Shown: one piece after another, positions 24,301 through 35,684 of the stretch
Numbering within the stretch: the stretch's first letter is position 1
Layout of the letters: the number at the start of each line of letters is the position of its first letter
Origin: Tethya wilhelma
Lineage: Eukaryota > Porifera > Demospongiae > Tethyida > Tethyidae
Direction of reading: 5' to 3'
Assembly (NCBI GenBank): GCA_964030475.1
Contig: CAXIPT010000001.1
Span: 20,984,868 to 21,048,867, forward strand
DNA: 64,000 bases
Notes under the pieces: generated by a model
The model's input: only the letters and a program-made list of their open reading frames with translations
Told to the model about the DNA's origin: nothing
Database searches by the model: none
Position numbers and translations under genes: made by a program

Positions 24301-27300
24301 ATCTCACACAATGCTCGTTGTGCTGCTTGTCTTACTAGCTTTTTCAAGTACCTCACAGGAGAGTTTTTAACAATCCTTAAACCAGCTCTACCTATTGCTC
24401 TAAACACATTGGATACGATATTTCTTCTCTGAATATTCGATTCAGTTTCATTTGTTGAAGTGTCACTCAGCCCAACACGTATGACAACAGGAGAATATGA
24501 TCTTTGAACTAGTTCTTGCTCCTCAATTTCAGGTACAAGCACATCAGCCACTCCAGTATTTGGTACATTAGAAGCTAAAGTTTGCAGTTTTTCCCATTGC
24601 CTGCGTCCTGGATTTTGTTCAAGAAGGTCAATGTCTACTGTGTAAGAATCTGGAAGCTCCATTGGGAATATACTCTCTGGTGACCAATGAACACGTACAG
24701 TATTTCCAGAAGAAAACACCAAATCTTCATTTTCAACGAACACTTCAAATGACTTTGTGTACGACACTGCAATAAAGTCGTGATTTATACAGTAACACAT
24801 CTACACTCTTATAATGTATACACATGTAATGGTTGATCATACAGTAACGTACGTGAGGTAAACACAGATTCAGCAGCAAATATGGCAATGCCTTGCTCTT
24901 GAAGTAAAACCTGCAGTGTGAAATTAAGTCTTCCAGTCTCAGTCAGCTGAGGTGAAACACAGAGAGCTGTATTTTCATTCAAAAACACTCCTTTTGTTTG
25001 CTGTCCCTCAAAATAGCATAATATGGTATTCTCCTCTTCAATGGTTTGTGATCCAGTAAGAGTAACAGTTATACAAGTACCACCAAGCATGTTGCCATAG
25101 GATGGATCCAGCTGGATCATTCCTATTTTAGTACAAAATTAGAACATTTGAAAGTCATGTAGCGTTTTAAAAAATTATTCTTACCATCGTTGTCTTCTAT
25201 TGTAACTGTAGCTCTAGGAAATGGTGAGAGGTGAACACCAGCTCCTCCTATGAGGTAAAGTTCAAAGGTTTCCATTGTCTCAATTCTCTTGTCATCCAGA
25301 ATTTCAAAGGAAACATTCTTGGAAGTTTCACCAGGTTGAAAGACAACAATCTCTGACAAGACTGAATAATCAGTGCCAGCTACATTGATCATAAGTGTAT
25401 AATGATTGTTCACTTGATAACAATTTAAGTTTAAAATAAAAAAAACAAAAAGTATGTATATAAAGCTGTTTGGCAAGTTGAAAAATTACTTGCCAATTCA
25501 CAAAAATTATTTCTTGCCAAATTTACCCCTATATAGCAATTACATGATTGGCAAACCTGATTTGTTGGTGGTTTTGGTGTATTTTTCAACAAGTAAACGG
25601 TAACTTCTCCCACACAATCACCTACCAGGATTACCTAATGTTAAACATACATGTAGTACACCTAACAATAAACCAAGTGGAAGGCCTATAGATATAAATG
25701 TGATGTTACAGTACATAACATAAGAGAGCATAAACTGATTATGACGATGACACCAATTAATATACACACTGTCACATACGAGAATGTATTCTCATAAATA
25801 CATTGTAGCAAAATGAGCATAGTTAATTTTTCTTACATACTTTGAGTCAACCCTTTAAATTATATTGTGGTTAACACACTGCTAAAACTTCCCTCTTATC
25901 CATTAAGAGGTATTGGGAAACAATAGGCGTTCACAATAAACCCACACAAAGATAATCTGGGGACAATTGTACAAACTTTCCTACTAAAAGATGATAGCCG
26001 GCTTACCTCAGCTTCCTGTGCAAAGCTGACACAAGTTTGGTTGACACCAGAATGAGGTTTGTGTGTCATCAGAGGGTCCAATCTATTCAGAGTAAATCAT
26101 GAATAAATTTACAGCACATGTTAACTCTTACAACCTAAAATACATGCATCTCTTTAGGCGTAAAACAGGGACATGTAGTTAGTAGGCTACAATTTATACA
26201 TAAATCTGCACAAAATAAACGTACAAGCAAAATCAATTTGCAACAAAAAAAATTATTTACACGCTTGTTTCCAGATTCCAAATCTCAAGTTGAACCTTTC
26301 CATCTGTTGCACAAGCAAACATCGTAGAGCTCATTGGAGACCAACAAACATCATTGATGGCTTTCTGTATAAAGAACAATGTGAAGAAGAAGAAGAAGCA
26401 GTACAATGCAATTTGTACCATAGTTAGGTCTTACTTCAAAGGTACCACCTAAGTTTACATATCCCATGTACACTGGCTAACCACCAGTAGTAACTCTAGA
26501 GCAAGCCAGGGTACACGGTGGTTTTACCCTAGGGTACATCAGCTGAGTTTATTTAGTGACCACTATGGTACAAGTCATCTGTACTATGAGTATCTAGTGT
26601 GTATGGTTTTGTACTCCTTTGTGCTGTTGTATGTCTTCCCTCGGCTGCGCCCTCGGGAATACATACAACAGCCTGTTTTGTACAGCTTCATTATCCCAGG
26701 TGAAAAATCTAAAGGTCTTAGTTGGTAATTACAACAAATTAGCTGCTATGGAAACAGCCCTAAAAGCAACTTCTTGGTAGGTTAATGTGCAGATTTCAAG
26801 ATAAGATAATTAGGCCTCTGGCCTACACATAAAGTTCAGATGGTCAGAATCAACAGGTGCATGTACAGTAGACAAGTACACACCACAGAACCCACATATA
26901 TAGCATAATTATACTACTAGTCAGATCTATGGAAACATCGTTGGGCGAGCCTGAGCGAAGGATCTTCATTCACAGGACTATGCTATTACAAAGTAGATAA
27001 GAGCGTGATTAGAATGAGTACTCTTGTTATAGGCAAAAGTTGAGAATATGTTATAAGTACAACTCAAGGCCACAAGCAGGCTGGCTGCCCATTCGCCTGG
27101 CCGGGAAGGAGTGAAGAAATAAGCTAAGCTTAGCTGACTGTGAGTGGCATTACTGTCAGGCTGTGAGACTAATGGCGGTACTGTCAGACTGAGCTGACTT
27201 AGTCTCGCTAGCCAGACTCTCCCATTTTTTGCGGAGAGTCTGGCTATCATAGTAGCGCTAGCCTACAGCGAGACTGAGCGAACCGATGTGAGTGGCAGTA

Positions 27301-28023
27301 CTGTCATGCTTAGCTTAGTTGTTGCTTTTGTCTAACAGTACTGGCAGTCTATCACTCACAGTCAGCTGCTCAGCCTGGCAGTACTTCCACTCATATCGTA
27401 ACTTGAAGCATATGCTTGAAGGACTTTTCAATGTTCTTCGATTTTGCGTGCGCGCGTGTAAATAGAAATACCGTAAATAAATCTGAGACCAGGATGTTTA
27501 ATTTTCTTTTAATTTTTCACGTAATTTGAGCATAGCTATTCCGGTTTGGTCAATGCCGTTACAGTTGCCTCAATGTTTCACCGTTCCAATGGGGCTCGCT
27601 CAGGCTCGCCCCAATTATAAACAAGTTCTAAACAGCTCATATACTCTATATACATTCACCTGAGCTATTTTAAAGGTATGCATCGATGCTGTTAGCTCTT
27701 GGTTCCACAGTTTGACAGTCCAGTCAGCACTACAGCTCAGAAAGAGGTCAGCCACAAAAGCCGGGAGACCAACAAACACGATTTACTGGACCCTGTGTGA
27801 TAGTGTATAGGAAAGGATTCATAAATCACTTGTAAACAAAAAACAATCTGGTGTGATCACTCACTGTGTGCCCAGTGTAGGTTTCAAGGACCTGTTCATT
27901 ATAGGAACAAGAACACTTGTGAATGTATCCTTCTTCAGTACATACCAAGTACCTGTAGGGATATATAGTTTGGACATACACGTATACTAAGTGCATATCC
28001 ACAAAGTCTCAATTACGATCAAA

Positions 28024-28058
<35 letters not shown>

Positions 28059-29667
28059 NTTTCACCAGGTTGAAAGACAACAATCTCTGACAAGACTGAA
28101 TAATCAGTGCCAGCTACATTGATCATAAGTGTATAATATTTTGATATTATAGTTCAAAAAACAACAACAACAAATAGCCTATAATAATTATTATACCTGC
28201 CGCAGTTCCTTGAAAGTTATCTGTTCCAACAAGAACAATTGCTTCAATATCAACAGCTCCTGCTCGGACAATTTCCACTTGTCTTATACCCCCTATCTCA
28301 CCAGATATGTAGTTTTGACTAGAGAAACTCACAGTTGCCACTGTATAGGCATAAAAATAAATATACATCAAGATAGAACTGAAGGTATACACACATGACA
28401 TTGTTTGAAAAATTGTGTTTAAGTTTTAACTTACATTGAACTGGTATTAGTTTTAGACCTCCAGGATATCCATATGAGTTGAAATTATTAAATCCATAAG
28501 CTGATACACCAATTCTAGCAGTAGGGTTTCGATGAAACAAACGATGTTCTCCACTGGTTATTGCCACCCTTGTGATATAGCCACAAATTGAATTCCCAGT
28601 TATACAGTTTACTGCTACCCATTCATTGAGAGCAATTGTAAATTCATCTACAAATATCTGTTCAGGTTGGAAATATTCTGGAGCCACATATACCGTGATG
28701 TAATTGTTAACAAATGTTGAAAGTGCATCAAAGACATAACTGTTGCTATACTGTTCAATAGGTGGTAACATCATCATGAATGGATCACCCACTATATTAT
28801 TAGATTCCGCGTCTTGACCCAAGGCATACTCTGTAACTAAAATGGGAGATGATCCCTCAATGATGCAGTAGTCATTCAAAGCTATATCGAACTCAGTCCA
28901 AGTATTAGTACTGGTTAGATTGAAAATCATTTGCTGTTGATTCACAATGCACTTGACTGTGATGTTGGAACTTTGAGCACTAATGACTCGGATTTTCTCT
29001 CCAGAGTTTCTACCAAGAAGAGATGCTACCAGAAATCTGTTTCCCCATGTTGATGTTGGTGGCACTTGCTCAGTTAGTATATCACATGCTCCAACTCCTA
29101 CTGGAATATTTGCACATTCCTGTGAGCTAAATACCGAAATAGGCTTGGAAGATGTTATCCTTGTTCCAGTTAAGTCTGTTGTGCTTTCAAGTTGATAGGT
29201 TTGAAGCCGATTGAGGGTTACTGAGCCAGAAGGTGTGGTAACAATGGTATTGTCTTCACAGCCAACAATAAGGATTAAGCTTGGCAAGTTTTGGGAAACA
29301 GTATAGCCCACATGATAGTATTCATACTCATCCACAGGTAGAGAGTTGCAAGGTAGAGCCAAATAAGCATCAGAAGTAAACTCTGCATATGACAACCCAT
29401 ACACAACAATTTTCCGCTCTCCTTCAGCCTTAACATAAACTCCTTTCTCTGTATCATTAATAGATTGGACCTCCAGTGCACTTGGGAGAACAACTCGTGT
29501 CGAGGTATTTCTTGTGGCTACTCCACTGAATCTAAACTGAGCAGCTGTGACATCAAAGTTAACAGGTTCCAGTTCAGTTGTTGTAATAAATAAACTGAGG
29601 TCTGCAGGGTTAAGATTTCTTGGAAATGCAAGAAAAAACTCATTTGCAGAGCTTTCCAGAATGCTAC
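21337..29667 (-). CDS. IgGFc-binding / Calx-beta / IPT / AMOP / VWD / EGF type-I membrane protein (5' end missing)
   Basis: Large cell-surface protein. Minus-strand exons: 28435-29667, 28197-28340, 25185-25379, 24853-25122, 24058-24766, 23474-23718, 22822-23379, 22421-22678, 22218-22313, 22018-22131, 21489-21654, 21337-21373; all phases match (about 1340 aa). Domains in order: IgGFc-binding N-terminal domain (first exon); Calx-beta (two exons, ending ATVTIEDNDG); IPT/TIG-like; AMOP-like (FHPGATNCF, then GGSGQQCCYGDDGFLI and RYYEHRPSD); VWD (GDPHIITLDGHKYTFNGKG); a MUC4/SUSD2-like segment (DSLFTYQPG, AADLCGDDQFCLFD); two EGF domains (CENGACVANDTCKC, CQNGGTC); one TM helix (IVGAVVGGIGGVLILGVVIV) and a short tail ending SLDSKPQ. 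The signal-peptide exon was not found above 29667, where transposon sequence begins. The intron 25380-28196 contains an out-of-place dynein gene fragment and an N. Adhesion, mucin-like or recognition roles are possible; none is shown. Confidence 0.85.
25326..25403. repeat. 78-bp duplicated exon edge, left copy
   Basis: Part of the second Calx-beta exon plus its upstream intron edge. The same sequence occurs at 28060-28137 immediately after a single N. The copies bracket the dynein fragment 25404-28058. Confidence 0.85.
26450..26700. repeat. Stem-loop repeat (GTATGTCTTCCC family), copy 1
   Basis: Imperfect inverted arms around GCTGTTGTATGTCTTCCC and GGGAATACATACAACAGC, flanked by further complementary stretches with GTAC motifs. 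Related copies lie at 33120-33390, 41590-41875 (opposite orientation) and 42590-42845. No coding capacity. Confidence 0.65.
26944..27612. mobile_element. Non-autonomous element with GGCGAGCCTGAGCG terminal inverted repeats, copy 1
   Basis: Left end GGGCGAGCCTGAGCGAAGG and right end GCTCGCTCAGGCTCGCCC are inverted repeats, 669 bp apart, in an intron of dynein copy I. Copy V (around 50744) has the same intron without it, going directly into GATTATAAACAAG. Copy III has a 637-bp insertion with the same ends (43084-43720) but a different interior. Within copy 1 a hairpin at 27212-27246 pairs AGCCAGACTCTCC with GGAGAGTCTGGCT. No transposase gene is seen. Confidence 0.7.
28027..28058. repeat. (CA)n at an assembly join
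   Basis: About 16 CA units ending at a single N (28059). It corresponds to the CA tract in the same intron of the other dynein copies (34432-34486, 44126-44165, 47414-47561). Confidence 0.93.
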
Positions 29668-29730
29668 CTATATAATTGTACATATACAATGATAAATTAT
29701 TTCAGTGCAGTGTAAGTTAATTATTAAAAA

Positions 29731-30079
29731 TTGTAATGTAGGAATGGGCACTGCAGTAAAGAGTATTGGAACAAGGCATGTCTCAATTTTGACACATGAC
29801 TACTTCATTTTTAAAATTATTTTTTATCCCTTATATGGATCCTCAGTGTCGTAAAAGCAATCAGCTCCATTGATCGGTACAATTATAGTATCATAGCTAA
29901 TTATTTCACTGGTTCAAATTCCTATTAATCAGTTGGCTAAGCTGTGGAGTAAACTATAACAGACATGCAAATAAACTGAGCTGCCAGCCAAGAGTTGGAC
30001 ATAAAAAAATGAAGTAGTCATGTGCTGAAATTGAGACATGCCTTGTTCCAATACTTTTTACCGCAGTGGCCATTCCTAT
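29731..30079. mobile_element. MITE family A, copy 1
   Basis: About 75-bp inverted repeats, left TAGGAATGGGCACTGCAG and right CTGCCA-like CAGTGGCCATTCCTA, both extending through ATTGGAACAAGGCATGTCTC and ACATGACTACTTCATTTTT. The interior is short and non-coding. A short related palindrome follows at 30113-30182. Confidence 0.8.
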
Positions 30080-30371
30080 ATATATAAAAAATTTTAAAAA
30101 AATTAATAAGCAGTGTAGGAATGGGCAGTGCTATAGGGACCAACATTTTGTTGTGTCTATGGGACAGTCGGCCCATTCCACTACCGTACGTATGATGCAA
30201 CAAACATGACTAGTGTTCATCATACACTAAATAATAAATAATTTACTGTAATATTCATCAGCTGTTCTCAGACAGTGAATGCATAAATGTATTCATAATG
30301 ATGGCAGGTGTGCCGAGCAAAGTAACCTTAAAAGAATGAATATCTTTGTTCCCAAATTGTTGACAGTTATA

Positions 30372-30471
30372 CAAGTAGCAAAAATTTCAAAAAAATAAGT
30401 AGTGTAGGAATGGGCAGTGCGGTAAAAAGTATTGGAACAAGGAATGTCTCAATTTCGGCACATGACTACTT
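30372..30471. mobile_element. MITE family A, left end cut at an N
   Basis: Starts ACAAGTAGCAAAAATTTC and runs through the family A terminal repeat to ACATGACTACTT, then stops at the single N at 30472. The other half is missing, so the contig ended inside the element. Confidence 0.8.
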
Positions 30472-30479
30472 NAGACCTG

Positions 30480-31708
30480 ATATGTTGGTGGCTTTTAAAT
30501 TGGGTATACATTTTTCAACAAGTACACAGTCACTTCTCCAACACAATCACTGATCAGGTGCATGTGAATGTGATGTATGTAATGAGATGAGAATTAATTT
30601 AGTGTATACATGTCCATCCTTGAGAAGTATACGGCCATACCTAGCTGCATACGAGAATCAATGCATACTAAAAGTGGCATGCATTGTAGCAAAAACGGGG
30701 TTGCATATAATTGTTTTCTCTTAGATACTTTAAACTTAAAATTATATCGTCAACGTGGTAAACAAGCTAAAAGTTCCCTCTTACTCACTAGTAAATAATC
30801 CATGGAAAACAACAGGTGTTCACAATAAACCACACATACAGCGATAATCTACTGACATTGTATGGCTTACCTCAACTGAATTCCTCTGCAAAGCTCACCT
30901 GCTGACAAAAGTTTGGCTGACACCAGAATGAGGTTTGTGTGTCATCAGAGGGTCCAATCTATAGAGTAAATGATGATGCATAAATAAATTCATAGTATAC
31001 AACTGTTACACCCGAAATACATGTATAATATTTAATATAATATTATACATGGATGCAGAATATCTATAATCGTTGGGTCATTTGACCTTTGCATTCATGC
31101 ATGCATGACATGTAGAGTCATTAGTTGTCAATGATATCTGTTACTCAGAAGATTCTTTTAGGGCTGTTTCCATTGCCTGTTGTTGTACTAATACCTTCAG
31201 GTTTTTCACCCTAATGAAGCTGTATACAAACATGTTCTTGGCTATTGTACTGTACCTAGAATTACCTCATTGTACTACATTGTATACCTATCAGATTGTG
31301 CTTTCCCTTCTTCTGTGCACTTCTCTTCATAGAAAGGTTGGTCTCCATTGAGTTCTACAATGTTTGCTTTTGTAAAAGTTGAGATTTGAAATCTGGAAAC
31401 AAGCGTGTAACTGTAATTTAATTCTCTCTCATCAAATATTTTTGCGTTTTAACTTTTGTGGATGAACTATGCGAAGCCCATACATATGTATATGTACAGA
31501 GAATTTTGCAGATAAATACTTGCACGGATAGATCATGATCTGCAAAAACCATGAAAGTTAAACCCCACAAAACTTTCCCATTATATGATAGTATTTTGGG
31601 GGGGTACGTGTATAACAATTCTGTAAATTTGTACCTCAGTGTATATAGAGGTGGTTTGGACATGCATGCACATATATTATGTGCATATCCACAAAGTCTT
31701 TAAGATCA

Positions 31709-31739
<31 letters not shown>

Positions 31740-31880
31740 CTTGGACTTTGATGATCTCTTCTCATGTGTCTTTGGTGTGATCATCCTCTTGAGTTCATCA
31801 GCTGACTGCTCTCAAACCCTTTACAAATCGACCATTGGAGGATACAACCATGCATCGACACAGAAAGAGATCAAACACTT
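30480..31880 (-). pseudogene. Decayed dynein intermediate chain fragments (in direct repeat 1)
   Basis: Contains eroded versions of the dynein exons on the minus strand: the VGD-type exon (30480-30565), the DPLMTHKP-type exon (~30890-30962) and remains of the exon encoding DGRILQW and LMKLKR (31741-31875). Frames are broken. The second direct-repeat copy carries the same relics at 38212-39705. Confidence 0.65.
31715..31740. repeat. (CA)n microsatellite
   Basis: Short CA tract in direct repeat copy 1; the matching tract at 39522-39563 is longer. Confidence 0.9.
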
Positions 31881-32469
31881 ATAAAACTAATATTATACTC
31901 AGTCTGATGAGTCATGGTGGCAGTAGACATATAGTCTACATGCATTGTAAAGCATTATACTGTAACATTCGGACTATTATTAATATTATTATTGTACAGT
32001 CCAGTTAAAAATGAATATCATATTATGATCAGCAGTTGATGCCTGGGCAACAAAAAGCCATATAGGCAACCGTAGACTTAACAGCAAGAATTATAAACAT
32101 AAAGCAATTAATTTCACATGGACTGCATGCTGCAACTGTGAAATAAGGAGGAGGATCTAGCTTAACAGACAGAATGTGTTGTGTGCATACATCATACTTA
32201 CATACTACCATTCATCATGATGAGCGCTTGTCACTGTGTAGGGCTGCTTTAAAAATTCAATTTACAATTGACAGTCAGCATTCATTGAAATTTTGTTATC
32301 AGTGAGATCAGTATACATAAATTTAGAGGGGAAATTCTCAGGGGACATTCCTATTATAATGAACTCTCTATTACTATATAGTTGTACGTACGTAAGCCAA
32401 AACAGTTATTACTGATTGACTGATCACTTTGGGCTCTGTTAAATCATCACTGGAAGACAGTTTTCGATC

Positions 32470-32480
32470 ATGTCTCTAGA
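32470..32480 (+). pseudogene. First exon of the small GIY-like gene family, cut by a gap
   Basis: ATGTCTCTAGA followed by donor GTAAGTTC, identical to the first exon of the gene at 40303-40772. The second exon would fall in the N-run at 32638-32726. Confidence 0.6.
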
Positions 32481-32637
32481 GTAAGTTCAATAAAATAATA
32501 GCAAAGAATTTTTAGGATCCAACTTACTAAGAAGGCTGCTTGAGTTTTACTGACAAACTTTAAGGTGATTCTTGAATTTATGAATCACTTTATGGTGAAT
32601 CAAACTCTCAAGTATAAGCAACTGCTATAATTGTATA

Positions 32638-32726
32638 NNNNNNNNNNNNNNNNNNNNNNNNNNNNNNNNNNNNNNNNNNNNNNNNNNNNNNNNNNNNNNN
32701 NNNNNNNNNNNNNNNNNNNNNNNNNN
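32638..32726. other. Assembly gap (89 N)
   Basis: Run of N flanked on the left by direct repeat copy 1 and on the right by an inverted copy of 41040-42275. Confidence 0.99.
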
Positions 32727-32777
32727 GTAAGAGTTAACATCTGCTGTAAATTTATTCATGATTTACTCTGAATAGAT

Positions 32778-33858
32778 TGGACCCTCTGATGACACACAAA
32801 CCTCATTCTGGTGTCAACCAAACTTGTGTCAGCTTGGCACAAGAAGCTGAGGTAAGCTATCATCTTTTAGTAGGAAAGTTTGTACAATTGTCGCTAGATT
32901 ATCTTTGTGTGGTTTTATTATGAACGCCTATTGTTTCCCAATACCTCTTAATGGATAAGAGGGAAGTTTTTGCAGTGTTAACCACAATATAATTTTAATG
33001 GTTGACTCAAAGTATGTAAGAAAAATTAACTATTCATACAAATAATGCTCATTTTGCTACAATGTATTTATGAGAATACATTCTCGTATGTGACAGTGTG
33101 TATGTTGGAGTCATTGTCATACTTAGTTTAGGTGTACCATAGCTAGTACTCACTTCAAAGGCACCGTCTATTGTACATTGGCTGTATACACTGTCTACCC
33201 ACGTATGACCTTGTGACTTCACTATGGTATATACAAGCCATTTGTACCATGATAGGTTTTTAGTGTGTATGTAATAATTATTGTAACCTTCGTACAGCTG
33301 TATGTCTTCCCTCCGGCTGGTGCCCTCGGGAATACATACAGCTACCCTCAGGTTACAATAACCATGCATACATACTAAAACGTATAGTACAACTAGTACA
33401 TGTACTGTAACACCACATTCATATCTATAGGCCTTCTACTTGGCTCCATGGTTGTTAGGTGTACTATGTTTCACATTAGGTAATCCTGGTGGGTGATTGT
33501 GTGGGAGAAGTTACCGTTTACTTGTTGTAAAATATACCAAAACCACCAACAAATCAAATTTGCCAATCATATGTAATACTATATAGGGGTAAATTTGGCA
33601 AAAAAAAAAATTTTGTGAATTGGCAAGTAATTTCGCCAAACAGTTTCATACCCAGTGTCACATGTGCATATAAACAATGTATCATTACTTATAATTACAA
33701 TAATTTGCAAATTCGCCAATTAAATTAACCCGCTCGATGGTAGTTACTGCATGCATGCAAATACTTCAAAATCATATGATATGTTCTTATATATTCAGGA
33801 GGATGCTCTTATGGCAGCTGTAAAGAGTTCCCACAAAGATTTTTCTGCTTTTTTATAA
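32778..33858 (+). pseudogene. Dynein intermediate chain 3' exons, inverted copy
   Basis: Plus-strand exons: 32778-32852 (DPLMTHKPHSGVNQTC), ~33480-33557 (VILVGDCVGEVTVYLL then an in-frame TAA), and 33799-33858 (EDALMAAVKSSHKDFSAFL, stop). The last is the natural C-terminal exon of the gene. The stop in the middle exon is shared with copy III at 41141-44062, so both descend from the same broken version. Confidence 0.75.
33120..33390. repeat. Stem-loop repeat (GTATGTCTTCCC family), copy 2
   Basis: Arms TAACCTTCGTACAGCTGTAT and ATACAGCTACCCTCAGGTTA flank the core CTTCCCTCCGGCTGG. Same family as 26450-26700. Confidence 0.65.
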
Positions 33859-34013
33859 CTCAATTTCAGTTGTGAGTAAACATCCTTGCTGCAAAATTAA
33901 TACGTAATAACTACTTTTATGGCTCATAATTCCTTACTACTATATTACTGTAACATGTTACTGGTATTGTAGTATTTGTGTGAATGATAGTTTCTGTCAC
34001 TGTTATATCATAC

Positions 34014-34380
34014 AAGTAGTAAAAATTTCAAAAAAATAAGTAGTGTAGGAATGGGCAGTGCGGTAAAAAGCATTGGAACAAGGCATGTCTCAATTTCGGC
34101 ACATGACTACTTCATTTTTGTCATTTTTTTTTTGATTTATTCTTGATCCCTAATATGGATCTTCAGTGTCATAAATGCAATCACCATAGCTTTGTGTTGC
34201 GTTGGTTCAGTCTAATCAGTTGGCTAAGCAGTGGAGTAAACCATAACAAGACAGACAACTTAAACTGAACTGCCGGCCAAGAGTTGGGCATAAAAAATGA
34301 AGTAGTCATGTGCCGAAATTGAGACATGCCTTGTTCCAATGCTTTTTACCGCACTGCCCATTCCTACACTACTTATTTTT
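34014..34380. mobile_element. MITE family A, copy 2 (complete)
   Basis: Terminal inverted repeats of about 100 bp starting CAAGTAGTAAAAATTTC, through TAGGAATGGGCAGTGCGG, to a matching right end finishing just before the N at 34384. The interior carries no gene. Confidence 0.85.
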
Positions 34381-34428
34381 TTGNTTGCAATGGAGTTCCA
34401 GTCAGCAATACTCGACGCTTTGCCTGTT

Positions 34429-34431
<3 letters not shown>

Positions 34432-34481
<50 letters not shown>

Positions 34482-34486
34482 ACACG
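34432..34486. repeat. (CA)n microsatellite
   Basis: CA tract in the dynein intron just below the 34517-34850 exon. Confidence 0.95.
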
Positions 34487-34516
34487 CAAACAATCACAAT
34501 CCATTTACACTCACAC

Positions 34517-35203
34517 ATTAGAATCATGAGGCCAAAAATCAAACCCCATTCCTGGAGCATGTTGTGATATATATGCCTCTTCACCTAATCCAGGATTGAG
34601 ATTAGCCGTAGGAGCCGGGTTGACACAACCTTTGAACTTTGATGATCTCTTTTCTTGTGTCTTTGGTGTGATCATCCTCTTAAGCTTCATCAGCTGACTG
34701 CTCTCAAACCCTTTAGGGATTGACCACTGGAGGATACGACCATCGACAGAGATGGAGACAAGGTGCTCGGTATTGTTCTCTCCCATGGATCGCTCCTTCA
34801 CCACCCACTTCACTTGCCACACGGGACCAGAGTGTCTGTGAAGAGCATCTCTGTGAGAATAAAGAAGGCATAAAAGAAGAAGAAAACAAACATAAAAAAA
34901 CCAATGATAACTCAATATATTTGTGATTTAAGTATAGAAAATGCTTGAAATAGTACCTGCTATCCAACACAGAGTCATGGGCAGTGCTACGTACATTATA
35001 GAGCACTACATTGCCACTATACAGTCCAGCCTATATATAAAAGGGAGAGAGAGAGTGGATGAAACAAAATTCACAAAAGGACTATTCCATATAGTGCATA
35101 TTTGAGAGCTAGCTGAAAAACTTACTGCAAGGAGGTTAGGGTGGTTATGAGAGAAACTGAGAGAAGTGACTCCAGATGGTGCATGGTAGATTCGCTCTGG
35201 ATG
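34517..35203 (-). CDS. Dynein intermediate chain (DNAI4/WDR78-like) fragment, copy II, three intact exons
   Basis: Minus-strand exons 35126-35203 (GVTSLSFSHNHPNLLA), 34957-35030 (GLYSGNVVLYNV) and 34517-34850 (HSGPVWQVKWV, LVSISVDGRILQW, LMKLKR, GMGFDFWPHDSN). All three are open and their phases match, giving about 160 residues of the first propeller blades of an axonemal dynein intermediate chain, a subunit of ciliary dynein arms. The fragment ends at a MITE (35213) upstream and at an N (34384) downstream. The next expected exon, EEGYIHKCSCSY, is the first one of copy I, which itself ends at an N inside the same CA-rich intron. Copies I and II may therefore be halves of one gene separated by misplaced contigs. 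The N-terminal half of the protein is not in the window. Confidence 0.75.
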
Positions 35204-35212
35204 CTATATATA

Positions 35213-35311
35213 CAAGTATAGTAAAAATTTCATAAAAATTAACAGTGTAGGAATGGGCAGTGCGGTAAAAAGTAAGGAAACAAAGCACGTCGCAATTTCG
35301 GCACATGACTA
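35213..35311. mobile_element. MITE family A, solo terminal repeat
   Basis: Starts ACAAGTATAGTAAAAATTTC and contains AGTGTAGGAATGGGCAGTGC but ends after GCACATGACTAG with no matching right end nearby. It abuts the first recognisable exon of dynein copy II. Confidence 0.7.
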
Positions 35312-35684
35312 GCAAGACAAAGTTAAACCTTCAAACTTGCTCAGAAGCTCTCTCAAACAGATCAACAAACACTTGCATGGCTTAAAACTCACAGAAGCTT
35401 TCATAGGCACTCGTAGCGAGCGCTAGTTAGAAGCTACACCCACGCAATTTTGTTTTCACTTCATACTTACTAACTGACTTACTTGAAAGAGATTTCCAGA
35501 GAAACAAAAGACGTTGAGATTGTTTTGACTACACAGAGCAACTTGTTTTCATCTGAATCTCACATGATTAGTTAGTTACTCTAGCATTACAATGCATGTA
35601 GCTGCTACTCAAGCTTTTTGTAGGGACTAACTAGTCTCTAACGGCAGTCTTCACACTGTAGTGTTGAAAAAAGTAAATGAACAA

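Larger units (their letters stand above)
25557..27956 (-). pseudogene. Axonemal dynein intermediate chain (DNAI4/WDR78-like) fragment, copy I
   Basis: Minus-strand WD40 exons: ~27870-27956 (EEGYIHKCSCSYNEQVLETY), 27660-27790 (ADLFLSCSADWTVKLWNQ), ~26278-26364 (KAINDVCWSPMSSTMFACAT), ~26010-26080 (DPLMTHKPHSGVNQTCVSF), 25557-25634 (VILVGDCVGEVTVYLLKN). The pattern matches the C-terminal propeller of DNAI4/WDR78-type axonemal dynein intermediate chains, which act in ciliary and flagellar arms; DNAI1 is the alternative. Exon 27660-27790 carries a 4-bp insertion (CCCGGC where other copies read CC), breaking the frame, and exon 26278-26364 has a 6-bp insertion. The final exon is missing. It lies inside an intron of the IgGFc-domain gene and ends at a CA repeat and an N. 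Confidence 0.8.
30473..32637. repeat. 2.2-kb direct repeat, copy 1
   Basis: Nearly identical to 38204-40470, differing by scattered substitutions, a shorter CA tract and an 82-bp segment present only in the second copy near 39160-39241. It starts at an N (30472) and ends at an N-run (32638), as expected for a redundant haplotype contig. Confidence 0.9.
32727..34010. repeat. Inverted copy of 41040-42275
   Basis: Near-identical reverse complement of 41040-42275, starting at the edge of an N-run. Together with the direct repeat to its left it accounts for most of 30473-34010 as a rearranged second version of 38204-42275. Confidence 0.85.

Noticed and set aside
31639..31884. 81-codon plus-strand frame in the direct repeat
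   Set aside because: Crosses a CA repeat and antisense dynein relics; no conservation of its frame in the sister copy beyond base identity.
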